A program made the translations under genes and the position numbers. Source: Methanobacterium sp. (GTDB taxonomy: Archaea; Methanobacteriota; Methanobacteria; Methanobacteriales; Methanobacteriaceae). Taken from it: 64,000 bases of DNA. Of this stretch, positions 1-7,970 are shown piece after piece. The DNA lies in the NCBI GenBank assembly GCA_015661405.1, contig JACWMK010000006.1:4130-68129 (forward strand), read 5' to 3'. How positions within the stretch are numbered: position 1 is the stretch's first letter; each line of letters begins with the position of its first letter. Below the pieces are notes generated by a model. The model was not told where the DNA came from and did no database searches. It was given only the letters and a program-made list of their open reading frames with translations.

Positions 1-582
1 ACATCCGTCCCGTAAAAGTGGAACACCTTGACAGGAAAATTTATTCAATTTCATCATTGCTAAATTAAGATCCTGATAACAGGCTACACCTAATACAGCT
101 TTGAAATTGTTTTCTTCGATGATTTTCTTAAGAAAAGTCGACCCGGGTATAATAAAGACTTGATAACCTAAATCCTCTCCTTTATCCTTTAGTACACCTA
201 TAACGCATCGATTACAATTCGTACAGACTAATCCTGATGTTTCAAGGTTAGCTTCACAGTCGGAATGTCTTAAGCAGTGGGGTAGTACTAAAATTTTATC
301 CTTTGTAGTTAATTTTTTGAAACGCTTTTCATTAACTTTATTTCTAACTTCGACACCAATTTGATCCACTATTTTACTATCAACACCTAAATTCTCTGAG
401 AATTTCCTTAGAAAACCGTAGAAAACATCTAAAGTAAAGAGAAGTACTTTAGGAAAAATAAGTTTATTTTCTCTAATTAGTATTCCACCTAAAATTAAAG
501 TTAATGTAAGTAAACCTAGGATCGATAGGGCTATAATAATGACTATCTGCCCGAATATCTGATAAAAATTGTAAATTAACAT
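1..582 (-). CDS. DUF116 family protein (C-terminus cut by window edge)
   Basis: The frame is open from an ATG at 582 to the window edge, giving 194 residues without the C-terminus. The first 30 residues form one hydrophobic membrane segment. A cysteine-rich soluble part follows, with CLRHSDC around residue 106 and CTNCNRC around residue 124, then a GVACYQD motif. This layout (membrane anchor, then clustered cysteines likely to bind metal) fits the DUF116 proteins of methanogens, whose function is not known. No strong ribosome-binding site precedes the start, and no other in-frame start lies upstream. Confidence 0.72.
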   Translation of the reverse strand, partial: MLIYNFYQIFGQIVIIIALSILGLLTLTLILGGILIRENKLIFPKVLLFTLDVFYGFLRKFSENLGVDSKIVDQIGVEVRNKVNEKRFKKLTTKDKILVLPHCLRHSDCEANLETSGLVCTNCNRCVIGVLKDKGEDLGYQVFIIPGSTFLKKIIEENNFKAVLGVACYQDLNLAMMKLNKFSCQGVPLLRDGC

Positions 583-718
583 AATTTTTGAGCTCTCATG
601 ATATTTTTTTTATTTAAATGAAGTTTTGAATTTATAATGAAATAATGATTAAATTTTTATAATTATATTTAAATATAATTTCATTAGAAAAAATAAGCTT
701 ATAAGATTAATTTTATTT

Positions 719-1174
719 TCAATAATCTAATTTTTCTACTTTAAAGTTGTGAACACTTCCTTCAATCTCCACCCCACCATTTATAGCATAAATATCTAAA
801 CCGGATAATTCCTTACATGCACATATTATATCCTGTTCCGGATGAGTTCCCGGTTGTATATCACAATTAAGATGTATACTCTCTCCACAAGATACAACCA
901 TTTTAAGTCTTTTAGAAGTGGGATGATTTTCTGGAAGGACAATTATTGGTGAAGCTAATTCTCTTAATAGGTAAATCATAGATTTTATACCTTTCTCTGC
1001 TTTATCACCAACATCGAATACAGAAACAGCAATTAAATCCTCAGACTGAAGGAATAATACTATTTCTTCCTTCTCCGGAGTTCCTATAAATAACTCCATA
1101 TTTTTACTAGCCTTTACTATGCCTAACTCTCCAGATTCTCCAATTAAAAACAAAAGTTCATCAGAACCCATCAT
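719..1174 (-). CDS. Unrecognised conserved-looking protein, 151 aa
   Basis: I do not recognise this family. The frame can be extended to 1210, but the ATG at 1174 is preferred because it overlaps the TGA of the upstream zinc-ribbon gene in an ATGA arrangement typical of translational coupling. The protein looks soluble, with alternating hydrophobic strands and helices in the first 100 residues and cysteines near residues 97, 105, 118 and 120 that could bind a metal. It has no membrane segment or signal peptide. The coupling suggests the two products act together. Confidence 0.6.
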   Translation of the reverse strand: MMGSDELLFLIGESGELGIVKASKNMELFIGTPEKEEIVLFLQSEDLIAVSVFDVGDKAEKGIKSMIYLLRELASPIIVLPENHPTSKRLKMVVSCGESIHLNCDIQPGTHPEQDIICACKELSGLDIYAINGGVEIEGSVHNFKVEKLDY

Positions 1175-1323
1175 AATTCTTCGACGTTCTCTGACTGACA
1201 TGATGGACATACAACTCGTTTTCCAATACCTTTAAATTCATTTTTACAATCTAGGCATCGGTATCTTTTTGTTTTGAGCTTTTTCATTTTAATGTCAGCC
1301 ATTGGGCCTCCTACTGTGCACAT
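1171..1323 (-). CDS. Small zinc-ribbon protein, 50 aa
   Basis: This short gene overlaps the start of the next gene on the minus strand. It carries a rubredoxin-like ribbon: CLDC, about twelve residues, then CPSC, with basic residues before it. Two starts are possible. ATG at 1323 has AGGTGAT seven bases upstream and adds an N-terminal MCTVGGP. ATG at 1302 has GGAGG four bases upstream and begins MADIKMKK. The ATGA overlap with the 151-residue gene implies coupled translation. The fold (zinc ribbon) is clear; the role is unknown. Confidence 0.65.
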   Translation of the reverse strand: MCTVGGPMADIKMKKLKTKRYRCLDCKNEFKGIGKRVVCPSCQSENVEEL

Positions 1324-1516
1324 AGATTAATCACCTAACTTTTACTATGTAAATGATATTATTTATTCTTTATGATAAAAAAAAATTTAAATTTATATTC
1401 AACAAAACTTACATATTAAATTAATATAAAAAAAAAATTTTTAGATTAAATATTTTTTTATAAAGATTTAAAACAAATAAAAAATTTTATTTATTTATTT
1501 AATAAAGGTGAGACAA

Positions 1517-3445
1517 GTGAAAAACCTTATTTTCCCATTTTCCGCTATAGTTGGTCAGGAAAATATTAAAAAAGCTTTGATATTAAACGCTATAAACCCT
1601 AGTATTGGAGGCGTTCTAATTAAAGGAGATAAAGGAACAGGCAAAACCACCGCAGTCAGAGCACTAGCGGATCTTCTACCCACAATAAAAATAGTTAAAG
1701 GATGTGCCTTTAACTGTGACCCTAATGACATTGAATCTCTCTGCCAGGAATGCAGTATTGGTGAAATTGAAGTAACAGAAAAAAAAATGAGGGTTGTAGA
1801 GCTACCATTAGGATCCACTGAAGATCGAGTTGTAGGTTCAATAAACATAGAAAAAGCTTTAAAAGAAGGATTGAAGGCTCTTGAACCCGGAATACTTGCT
1901 AATGCTAATCGAAACATATTATACGTTGATGAAATCAATTTATTAGACGATAATTTAGTGGATGTATTATTGGATGCTGCAGCATATGGGGTGAATATTG
2001 TAGAAAGAGAAGGCATATCTCTAATTCACCCGGCTAATTTTATATTAGTGGGAACTATGAATCCTGCAGAGGGTGAACTCAGACCTCAACTCTCCGATAG
2101 GATAGGGCTTCACATTTCAGTACACAGCATAATGGAACTGGAAGATCGTGTTGAAATAATGCAGAGACGTGAAGAATTCGAATCGAACCCTAATATATTT
2201 AGAGATAAATTTAAAAATAAACAAGATGAGATTCAGCATAAAATTATAAAAGCCCGTAAAATTCTAAAAGAAGTGAAGATTCCACGAGATTTACTGGAAG
2301 TTATAGCTAAAATTTGTATAGATATGGGTGTTGATGGACATCGAGCAGACATTGCTATTTTAAAAACATCTAAAGCTATAGCGGCATATAATAATCGGAA
2401 TACGGTAAATGAGGATGATGTATCGGAGGCGGCACTCCTAGTTTTAGGTGAGCGATTCCAGAAAGCATCCTATGATCAGGATAAGATTAAAAAGAAAGTA
2501 GAAGAAGCTATTTCTGAAGTATCCGAGGATAAAAAGGAAAAACAAAAAAAAACTCCAATTCCTGAAAGTGGTGATGCTAAAAAAAGGGGAATGAAACTTA
2601 AAACTTTGGAAAAAGAAGATGAGCTGGTTGAAGCTGATGAGGAGGAGGTTGATATAAAAAAGCTCCTTAAGATGAAGGGAAAAAAGAAGAGGAGACTTTA
2701 TGGTAAAAGAGTTAATTCACAAACTTTGAAGGGCCGCTACATTAAAAGTAAAATTCCTAGAGATAATTCTAATGATATAGCTATAGATGCCACTATTAGG
2801 GCGGCTGCTTTAGGATCAAAGGGAAATATAAAAGTTGAAAGTGATGATATACGTTTAAAAGTAAGGAAGCATGGTGCTAAAGCATCAATAGCACTTATAG
2901 TAGATATAAGTGGTTCAATGCTTTCTGAAAAGAAAACTAATCGTGTTAAAGGAATTTTAAATAGAATAATTGAGGACACTAACCGTCATCAGGATAAGTT
3001 GAGTGTAATTGGGTTTAAAGGAGAGGAAGCGGAAATAATAATTCCCACCACTCGTCGAGCATTATCTTTTCATGAACAAGTGGATAATATTCGTGTTGGT
3101 GGTACTACTCCTCTAGCTTCAGGTCTAAAAAAAGGGTTTGAACTTTTAAAAAAAGAGAAGGCACATAATGAGTATGTTCCTATGATGATTATACTTACGG
3201 ATGGTATGCCTAATGTGGGATTAGATGAAGGGCCAGTTCAGGATGCTATTAAAATTGCTGAGAAGTTGAAGAATTTTGAAATACTTACTATTACCGTGAA
3301 TTTTGAAAAAGCAGTAAAATTTGGGCACGAATTTAACATGGATTTAGCGTTAGCATCTGGTGGGCGTTACTATGATGTAGAGGATTTAAAAGATCCAGCT
3401 TGTGCTATTTCCAATATATTGGATTATGAACGATCTCAATTATAA
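1517..3445 (+). CDS. ChlI/ChlD-like AAA ATPase fused to a VWA domain
   Basis: This 642-residue protein joins the two motor subunits of magnesium-chelatase-type enzymes. The N-terminal half is a BchI-type AAA+ ATPase with Walker A GDKGTGKTT near residue 38 and Walker B LYVDEIN near 135. A charged, lysine- and glutamate-rich linker follows (about 325-400). The C-terminal VWA domain has a MIDAS motif, DISGSM, near 463. Four cysteines (CxxxC and CxxC, about residues 63-80) interrupt the AAA domain and may bind a metal. GTG at 1517 is preferred because GGTGA lies five bases upstream; an in-frame GTG at 1508 overlaps that site. Such proteins usually assist insertion of a metal into a tetrapyrrole; no large CobN/ChlH subunit lies nearby, so the substrate is not known. 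Confidence 0.85.
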   Translation: MKNLIFPFSAIVGQENIKKALILNAINPSIGGVLIKGDKGTGKTTAVRALADLLPTIKIVKGCAFNCDPNDIESLCQECSIGEIEVTEKKMRVVELPLGSTEDRVVGSINIEKALKEGLKALEPGILANANRNILYVDEINLLDDNLVDVLLDAAAYGVNIVEREGISLIHPANFILVGTMNPAEGELRPQLSDRIGLHISVHSIMELEDRVEIMQRREEFESNPNIFRDKFKNKQDEIQHKIIKARKILKEVKIPRDLLEVIAKICIDMGVDGHRADIAILKTSKAIAAYNNRNTVNEDDVSEAALLVLGERFQKASYDQDKIKKKVEEAISEVSEDKKEKQKKTPIPESGDAKKRGMKLKTLEKEDELVEADEEEVDIKKLLKMKGKKKRRLYGKRVNSQTLKGRYIKSKIPRDNSNDIAIDATIRAAALGSKGNIKVESDDIRLKVRKHGAKASIALIVDISGSMLSEKKTNRVKGILNRIIEDTNRHQDKLSVIGFKGEEAEIIIPTTRRALSFHEQVDNIRVGGTTPLASGLKKGFELLKKEKAHNEYVPMMIILTDGMPNVGLDEGPVQDAIKIAEKLKNFEILTITVNFEKAVKFGHEFNMDLALASGGRYYDVEDLKDPACAISNILDYERSQL

Positions 3446-3592
3446 AAAAAATGTTACATAAAAAAAAAATTAAAAAATTTGATTAAGTTTTGGTTATTTT
3501 TTTTATTTTTAAAAATTTATTCAAAAAAAATTTTTAATTTTTCATTTTTGGAGCATTAAGGTATTTAAAAAAATTATTTTGATGATAAAAAA

Positions 3593-4495
3593 ATGAGTGC
3601 TCTGGAAACAATCCTTTCTATAATTATTCTCATAATAATTGGATATTTAGCTAAATACATCGGACTTTTAAAAACAGATGATACTATAGTATTAAATAAG
3701 ATTGTTTTGAATATTGCGCTTCCTGCACTTATATTTTCAGCTCTTTACTCTGCAAATTTATCTAATATAACTAGTCTTATTGGTATAACATTAATTTGCT
3801 TATTAACTGGTTCTATTGGGGGTTTAGTTGGTTATACTTTTTCAAGATTTAGGAAACATTCTAAGAAAACACTTTGGGGTATTACTTCAGCATCCGCATT
3901 GTTTAACTCAGGATTTATGGGATATCCAATTATTTTAGGTGTTTTTGGTGCAGTGGGACTTGTAAGGGCGATTTTTTTTGATACGGGTTCTACTATTCTA
4001 TTCATCTTTTTTGGAATTCTTTTTGCACTGCTTTTTGGAGGGAATTATTCAGCAGTTGCTAAGCGTGTACTGACATTTCCACCAATATATGCTATAATCT
4101 TAGGAATAGTTTTGAATATTTTACATCTAAACATAGGATCTTTAACACCCCAAATTCTAACGTATTTAAGCGGAGCTGCAATACCATTAATAATGATATC
4201 CTTAGGTCTTTCCTTGGAGGCAAGTAGTTTAAAAAATTACTTTAAAGAAGCTGCAGTGGTTTCATCCATTAAACTTATTTTAGCTCCATTAATCGCATTG
4301 ATGATTATAATAATCCTAGGAGTTAGTGGCCTTAACAGTAAAGTAATCATTACAGAAGCAGCCATGCCATCAGCAATGCTCAGTTTAGTTCTTGCGATAA
4401 CTTATGAGTTAGATATTAAAGCAGTTAGTGCATGTATTTTTTTAAGTACAGTGTTAAGTATGATAACCCTTCCCATAATTATAACAATTTTATAG
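3593..4495 (+). CDS. AEC-family transporter (auxin efflux carrier type)
   Basis: This 300-residue protein is almost entirely hydrophobic, with about ten membrane helices in two blocks separated by a polar stretch near residues 85-100 (RFRKHSKK). Small-residue-rich helices such as ALFNSGFMGYP and ITEAAMPSAMLSL are typical of the AEC family, whose members export or exchange small organic anions in the cytoplasmic membrane. The ATG at 3593 follows GATGAT at close range. It stands alone with T-rich tracts on both sides. The substrate cannot be predicted from sequence. Confidence 0.85.
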   Translation: MSALETILSIIILIIIGYLAKYIGLLKTDDTIVLNKIVLNIALPALIFSALYSANLSNITSLIGITLICLLTGSIGGLVGYTFSRFRKHSKKTLWGITSASALFNSGFMGYPIILGVFGAVGLVRAIFFDTGSTILFIFFGILFALLFGGNYSAVAKRVLTFPPIYAIILGIVLNILHLNIGSLTPQILTYLSGAAIPLIMISLGLSLEASSLKNYFKEAAVVSSIKLILAPLIALMIIIILGVSGLNSKVIITEAAMPSAMLSLVLAITYELDIKAVSACIFLSTVLSMITLPIIITIL

Positions 4496-4614
4496 AAATT
4501 GTATAATTGTAAAAACTGCAATAAACTAATAAATAAAGAAAATTTTAACTAACTTAAACCTATAAATAATGAATTGAAGGATTAATTTATGGAAATATCT
4601 AATGATGTAATAAC

Positions 4615-5031
4615 ATGCATTCTTTTGCTTATAAGTTGGTAAAAAAGATTGCTGATAAAAAGGCTGTAGATGCATTAATTCCTATTCTAAAGGAAGATGA
4701 TGATACTGCACGATTTTATGCAGCAAAAGCATTGGGTGAAATTGGCAGTCAACGGGCTGTAAAAGCGCTTTCTGAAGCTTTATATGACAGTGATTACTCA
4801 GTACAATATATGGTGGCGAAAGCATTGATGAATATAGGTGGTACACCAGCTATTGATGCTTTAATCAATGCTTTAAAAAATGGTGATGAATCCTTACGTG
4901 AAATTGCAGCTAATACTTTAGGTGATTCAGGGGATAAAAATATACTATCTGTCTTGATCAACGCTGAAAAAGATAGATGCGAAGCAGTGCGAAAAGCGGC
5001 TCGAAAATCAATGGAGAAGATAAAATCTTAA
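4615..5031 (+). CDS. HEAT-repeat (PBS-lyase type) protein, N-terminus possibly lost
   Basis: The 138 residues contain about four HEAT-like repeats of roughly 31 residues, with the recurring pattern AxxALGxIG then AVxAL. Such proteins act as scaffolds in methanogens. The first repeat is only half present: the product starts at LVKKIADKKAVDALI without the preceding helix. No ribosome-binding site precedes ATG 4615, and the frame closes with a stop at 4603. A short frame starting at ATG 4589 with a different phase runs across the same bases, so an upstream frameshift or loss of the first helix is possible. Confidence 0.7.
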   Translation: MHSFAYKLVKKIADKKAVDALIPILKEDDDTARFYAAKALGEIGSQRAVKALSEALYDSDYSVQYMVAKALMNIGGTPAIDALINALKNGDESLREIAANTLGDSGDKNILSVLINAEKDRCEAVRKAARKSMEKIKS

Positions 5032-5250
5032 AAAAAAGGTAATTACTTTTCTTAAATCAGATATTTTTTTTTAAATGGGGAAAATAGTTATTCTAGAAAA
5101 CACTAATCCATTAATTATAATATTGAAATCATAAAATTTTAATCAAAAAAAATTAGATTATTTCTGAATTTTATATTATATAAATTTTTATCTCGAAACT
5201 CAAGATAATATGATAATAAACTTTTTCTTAGAGTTACAGGATCATCTTTT

Positions 5251-5760
5251 ATGAAAGTCACCATATACCACGCCGAACAATGTGATCGCAAGAAATGTAC
5301 TACTATTCGAATGGCTAAGAGGGGTAATGTTAAAATAGTAAATAAACTAAACATGTTACCTGTCGGAGCTATAATTTTAGATCCTTTTGCAGAAAAGGCA
5401 GTATCACCAGAAGATTGTGAAGCTGTAGAAGAAAACGGAATTGCAGCTTTGGACTGCTCATGGAAAAAAATAGATAAGTCATCTATTATGTTTAAAGGTA
5501 GAAAAAACCATCGTTCTCTCCCGTTTTTGATTGCAGCTAATCCTACCAATTATGGTAAGCCCTGCATACTTTCAACTGCAGAGGCTATTTCCGCAACCTT
5601 TTATATAGTGGGACTTAAAAATAATGCTATCCATATTATGTCCCAGTTCAAATGGGGACCTCATTTTTTAAAGCTTAACGAAGAGCTTTTAGAAGCTTAT
5701 TCTCATGCTAAAACCAGTATGGAAGTTGTAAATATACAAAATGAATTTATAGGAGGATAA
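5251..5760 (+). CDS. tsr3: Tsr3 family 16S rRNA aminocarboxypropyltransferase (DUF367)
   Basis: The 169-residue protein matches the DUF367/Tsr3 family. It has an N-terminal segment with CDRKKCT near residue 11 and the SAM-binding core with LDCSWKK near 67, RSLPFLIAANPTNYGKP near 87 and LSTAEAISATFYIVG near 108. Tsr3 transfers the 3-amino-3-carboxypropyl group of SAM to a modified uridine or pseudouridine of small-subunit rRNA, late in ribosome maturation. The stop is four bases before the rpl40e start, so the two genes are co-transcribed, which fits a ribosome-assembly role. Confidence 0.9.
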   Translation: MKVTIYHAEQCDRKKCTTIRMAKRGNVKIVNKLNMLPVGAIILDPFAEKAVSPEDCEAVEENGIAALDCSWKKIDKSSIMFKGRKNHRSLPFLIAANPTNYGKPCILSTAEAISATFYIVGLKNNAIHIMSQFKWGPHFLKLNEELLEAYSHAKTSMEVVNIQNEFIGG

Positions 5761-5764
5761 ACAA

Positions 5765-5911
5765 ATGGCTAAATTTGAAGAAGCAGAAAATAGATTGTTC
5801 AAGGTCAAAATTTGTCTTAAATGTAACGCGAGAAATCCACCAACCGCTAAAACCTGCCGGAAATGTGGTTATAAAGGTTTAAGGTACAAAGCTAAAGAAC
5901 CAAGGGGATAA
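5765..5911 (+). CDS. rpl40e: Ribosomal protein L40e
   Basis: This 48-residue basic protein carries the C4 zinc ribbon of eL40, with CLKC at residues 17-20 and CRKC at 31-34, and ends in a lysine/arginine-rich tail (KEPRG). Its length is normal for archaeal L40e, which lacks the ubiquitin fusion of eukaryotes. It follows tsr3 by four bases, and its ribosome-binding site (AGGAGGAT) overlaps the end of tsr3. It is a structural protein of the large ribosomal subunit. Confidence 0.93.
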   Translation: MAKFEEAENRLFKVKICLKCNARNPPTAKTCRKCGYKGLRYKAKEPRG

Positions 5912-6063
5912 ACTTATCCCTACAAAAATTTTTTTTAACTTATTATAAAAAAACCTCAAATTTTTAGATTTATTTAAAAATATAATTTTTTTCACCATAA
6001 ATAGAAAACAGAAAATTTTTATTTAATGTATTTTTATATTTAAACAATTTTTTTAAGTGATTT

Positions 6064-6804
6064 ATGATGAACGTAGAAGACTATATCAGGGAATTACTAA
6101 ATACCAGGAAGATACATCTTACTCTTATTGATCCTGAGGAACAAAAACCTGATGAAGCAGTTCATACAGCACAGAATGCAGTGCTCGGTGGTACTGATGG
6201 TATAATGCTGGGTGGTTCAACAACAAATTCCAGTGAACTGGATGCTACTGCAAAAGCGCTCCGAGAGAATGTTGAGGTTCCTATAATATTATTTCCAGGC
6301 AATATAAGTGGAGTAAGCAAATATGCGGATGCAATATTTTTCATGAGTTTATTAAATTCCACTAATCCTTACTGGATTACTGGAGCACAGGCTTTGGGTG
6401 CTCCAATTATAAAAAAGTTAGGTATTGAAACCATTTCTATGGGTTATCTGGTGGTTGAACCGGGAGGAACCGTTGGTTTTGTGGGTGATGCTAAATTAAT
6501 ACCCCGATCAAAACCAGATATTGCGGTGGCTTATGCGATAGCTGCAGAGTTTATGGGAATGAAATTATTTTATCTGGAAGCGGGATCCGGTGCCAGTCAA
6601 CATATCCCACCTGAAATGATTGCTAAAATAAAAAAATTTACGGATTTAATAGTTATTGTTGGAGGTGGAATAAGAAATGGAACTACCGCTGCAGAGGTGG
6701 CGAAAGCTGGTGCGGATATTATTGTAACGGGTACAGTAGTTGAAAATAGTTCTAAAGTTGAAGATAAGATAAAAGAACTAGTTACAGGTATTAGATCAAT
6801 TTAA
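6064..6804 (+). CDS. Geranylgeranylglyceryl phosphate synthase
   Basis: This 246-residue TIM-barrel enzyme joins geranylgeranyl diphosphate to sn-glycerol-1-phosphate, the first committed step of archaeal ether lipid synthesis. Family motifs are present in order: LIDPEEQ near residue 21, GGTDGIMLGGS near 43, LFPGNISGVS near 79, YLEAGSGAS near 172 and the phosphate-binding VGGGIRNGTTA near 202. Length is typical of the PcrB-like group II enzymes. Two consecutive methionines (ATGATG) leave the start uncertain by one codon. It appears to be monocistronic, with a T-rich tract downstream. Confidence 0.93.
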   Translation: MMNVEDYIRELLNTRKIHLTLIDPEEQKPDEAVHTAQNAVLGGTDGIMLGGSTTNSSELDATAKALRENVEVPIILFPGNISGVSKYADAIFFMSLLNSTNPYWITGAQALGAPIIKKLGIETISMGYLVVEPGGTVGFVGDAKLIPRSKPDIAVAYAIAAEFMGMKLFYLEAGSGASQHIPPEMIAKIKKFTDLIVIVGGGIRNGTTAAEVAKAGADIIVTGTVVENSSKVEDKIKELVTGIRSI

Positions 6805-6952
6805 ATTAGATTTATACTTTTTTTATTAATTATTTTTTATATTCCATAAACTAGGGTGAAATAGATTTATATCTACTTTTTTAATCATAATTTGAAATTC
6901 CTAAATATAATTAAATAATTTAAGGAACATAATTAAATTCGGTGAAACTAGC

Positions 6953-7642
6953 ATGACTGAAAGTATGTGTGATGTGCATGAATATAGTATGGTTTCTCAA
7001 AAGATTAAAGAGAAATTAGGTTTAAATAAATCTCCAGTTGCTATTAAATTCGTTTTAAGACAAGAAGATATTCCTGAAGGCATTAAAAAGATAAGTGAAA
7101 TCATCCGGCACTGTGAAATGGTTCAAAAAGCAGCGATGGGTGAAACATTCTATGCAACTGTTGAAGAACAATCTTGTAAAGGTGGAGCAGCTGCTCTTGG
7201 GCTTATGGAGGCTCCTGAGAAAGTTAAAACTGGTGAAATGTATCAAGGTTTAGGAAGATTTGCCAGTTTAGGGTCAGCTAAACGAACCATAGACGATATA
7301 CCAAAGATTGAAACTATGATGTATGCATTAATATATGCTCCATTAGAAGAAGCTAATTTTGATCCAGATGTAATTGTAGTAATCAGCAATCCTGCACAAG
7401 CCATGCAACTCGCGCAAGCTATGGTGTACACCTTAGGTGGTAGGATAGAAGCTGATTTTTCAGGTATTCAATCCATTTGTGCTGATGCTGTGGCTGGTCC
7501 TTTCACACGAAAAAGACCCAATTTTACCATGGGATGCAGTGGATCTAGAAAATTTGCTGGAATAAAACCTGAAGAAGTAATTGTAGGTATGAACGGTGAA
7601 AATATTGGATGTATAGTAAATGCTTTAGAAAGTATGGGGTGA
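6953..7642 (+). CDS. DUF169 family protein
   Basis: The 229-residue protein fits DUF169, a family common in methanogens and other anaerobes. It begins with a helical part (SQKIKEKLGLNKSPVAIKF), continues with RHCEMVQKA near residue 47 and YATVEEQSCKGGAAALGL near 65, and ends with a glycine-rich DRxPNFTMGCSGSRKFAG-like stretch near 188-205. Conserved cysteines at about 48, 73, 164 and 196 suggest a cofactor or metal site, but no function is established. GGTGA lies seven bases before ATG 6953. A small helical gene follows six bases after the stop and is probably translated with it. Confidence 0.8.
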   Translation: MTESMCDVHEYSMVSQKIKEKLGLNKSPVAIKFVLRQEDIPEGIKKISEIIRHCEMVQKAAMGETFYATVEEQSCKGGAAALGLMEAPEKVKTGEMYQGLGRFASLGSAKRTIDDIPKIETMMYALIYAPLEEANFDPDVIVVISNPAQAMQLAQAMVYTLGGRIEADFSGIQSICADAVAGPFTRKRPNFTMGCSGSRKFAGIKPEEVIVGMNGENIGCIVNALESMG

Positions 7643-7648
7643 TTTATT

Positions 7649-7849
7649 ATGAGTGAAACCGAAGTATTTGAAATATTAGATGAAGCCAAAGAATTATCTG
7701 AAAAAATGATGGAATATAAAAAACAAGCTGATAAGGATTTAATGCTTGTTTGGATGTATAACATTTTGGAATTAGTTATGAAAATGGGTAAAGCTGTTGA
7801 AGAGCTTGACGATAGATTTGAACTTATGGAAGAAAGTTTAGAGAAATGA
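7649..7849 (+). CDS. Small helical protein downstream of DUF169
   Basis: The product has 66 residues, nearly all predicted helix, acidic, with heptad-like leucine, isoleucine and methionine spacing that suggests a coiled coil. Its ribosome-binding site GGGGTGAT overlaps the stop of the DUF169 gene, so the two are translationally linked and the products may bind each other. I do not recognise the family. Codon use and phase are like the neighbours, which supports a real gene. Confidence 0.65.
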   Translation: MSETEVFEILDEAKELSEKMMEYKKQADKDLMLVWMYNILELVMKMGKAVEELDDRFELMEESLEK

Positions 7850-7970
7850 AATAAAAAAATCTTCATTTTTTTAAATTTTAATTAAAATAAAATTTTTTTA
7901 ACCCTAATTTTTTTATATCACTTATTATTTTTCTTGATTAATTAGGATCTACTTATTTAAATCTGAATTT

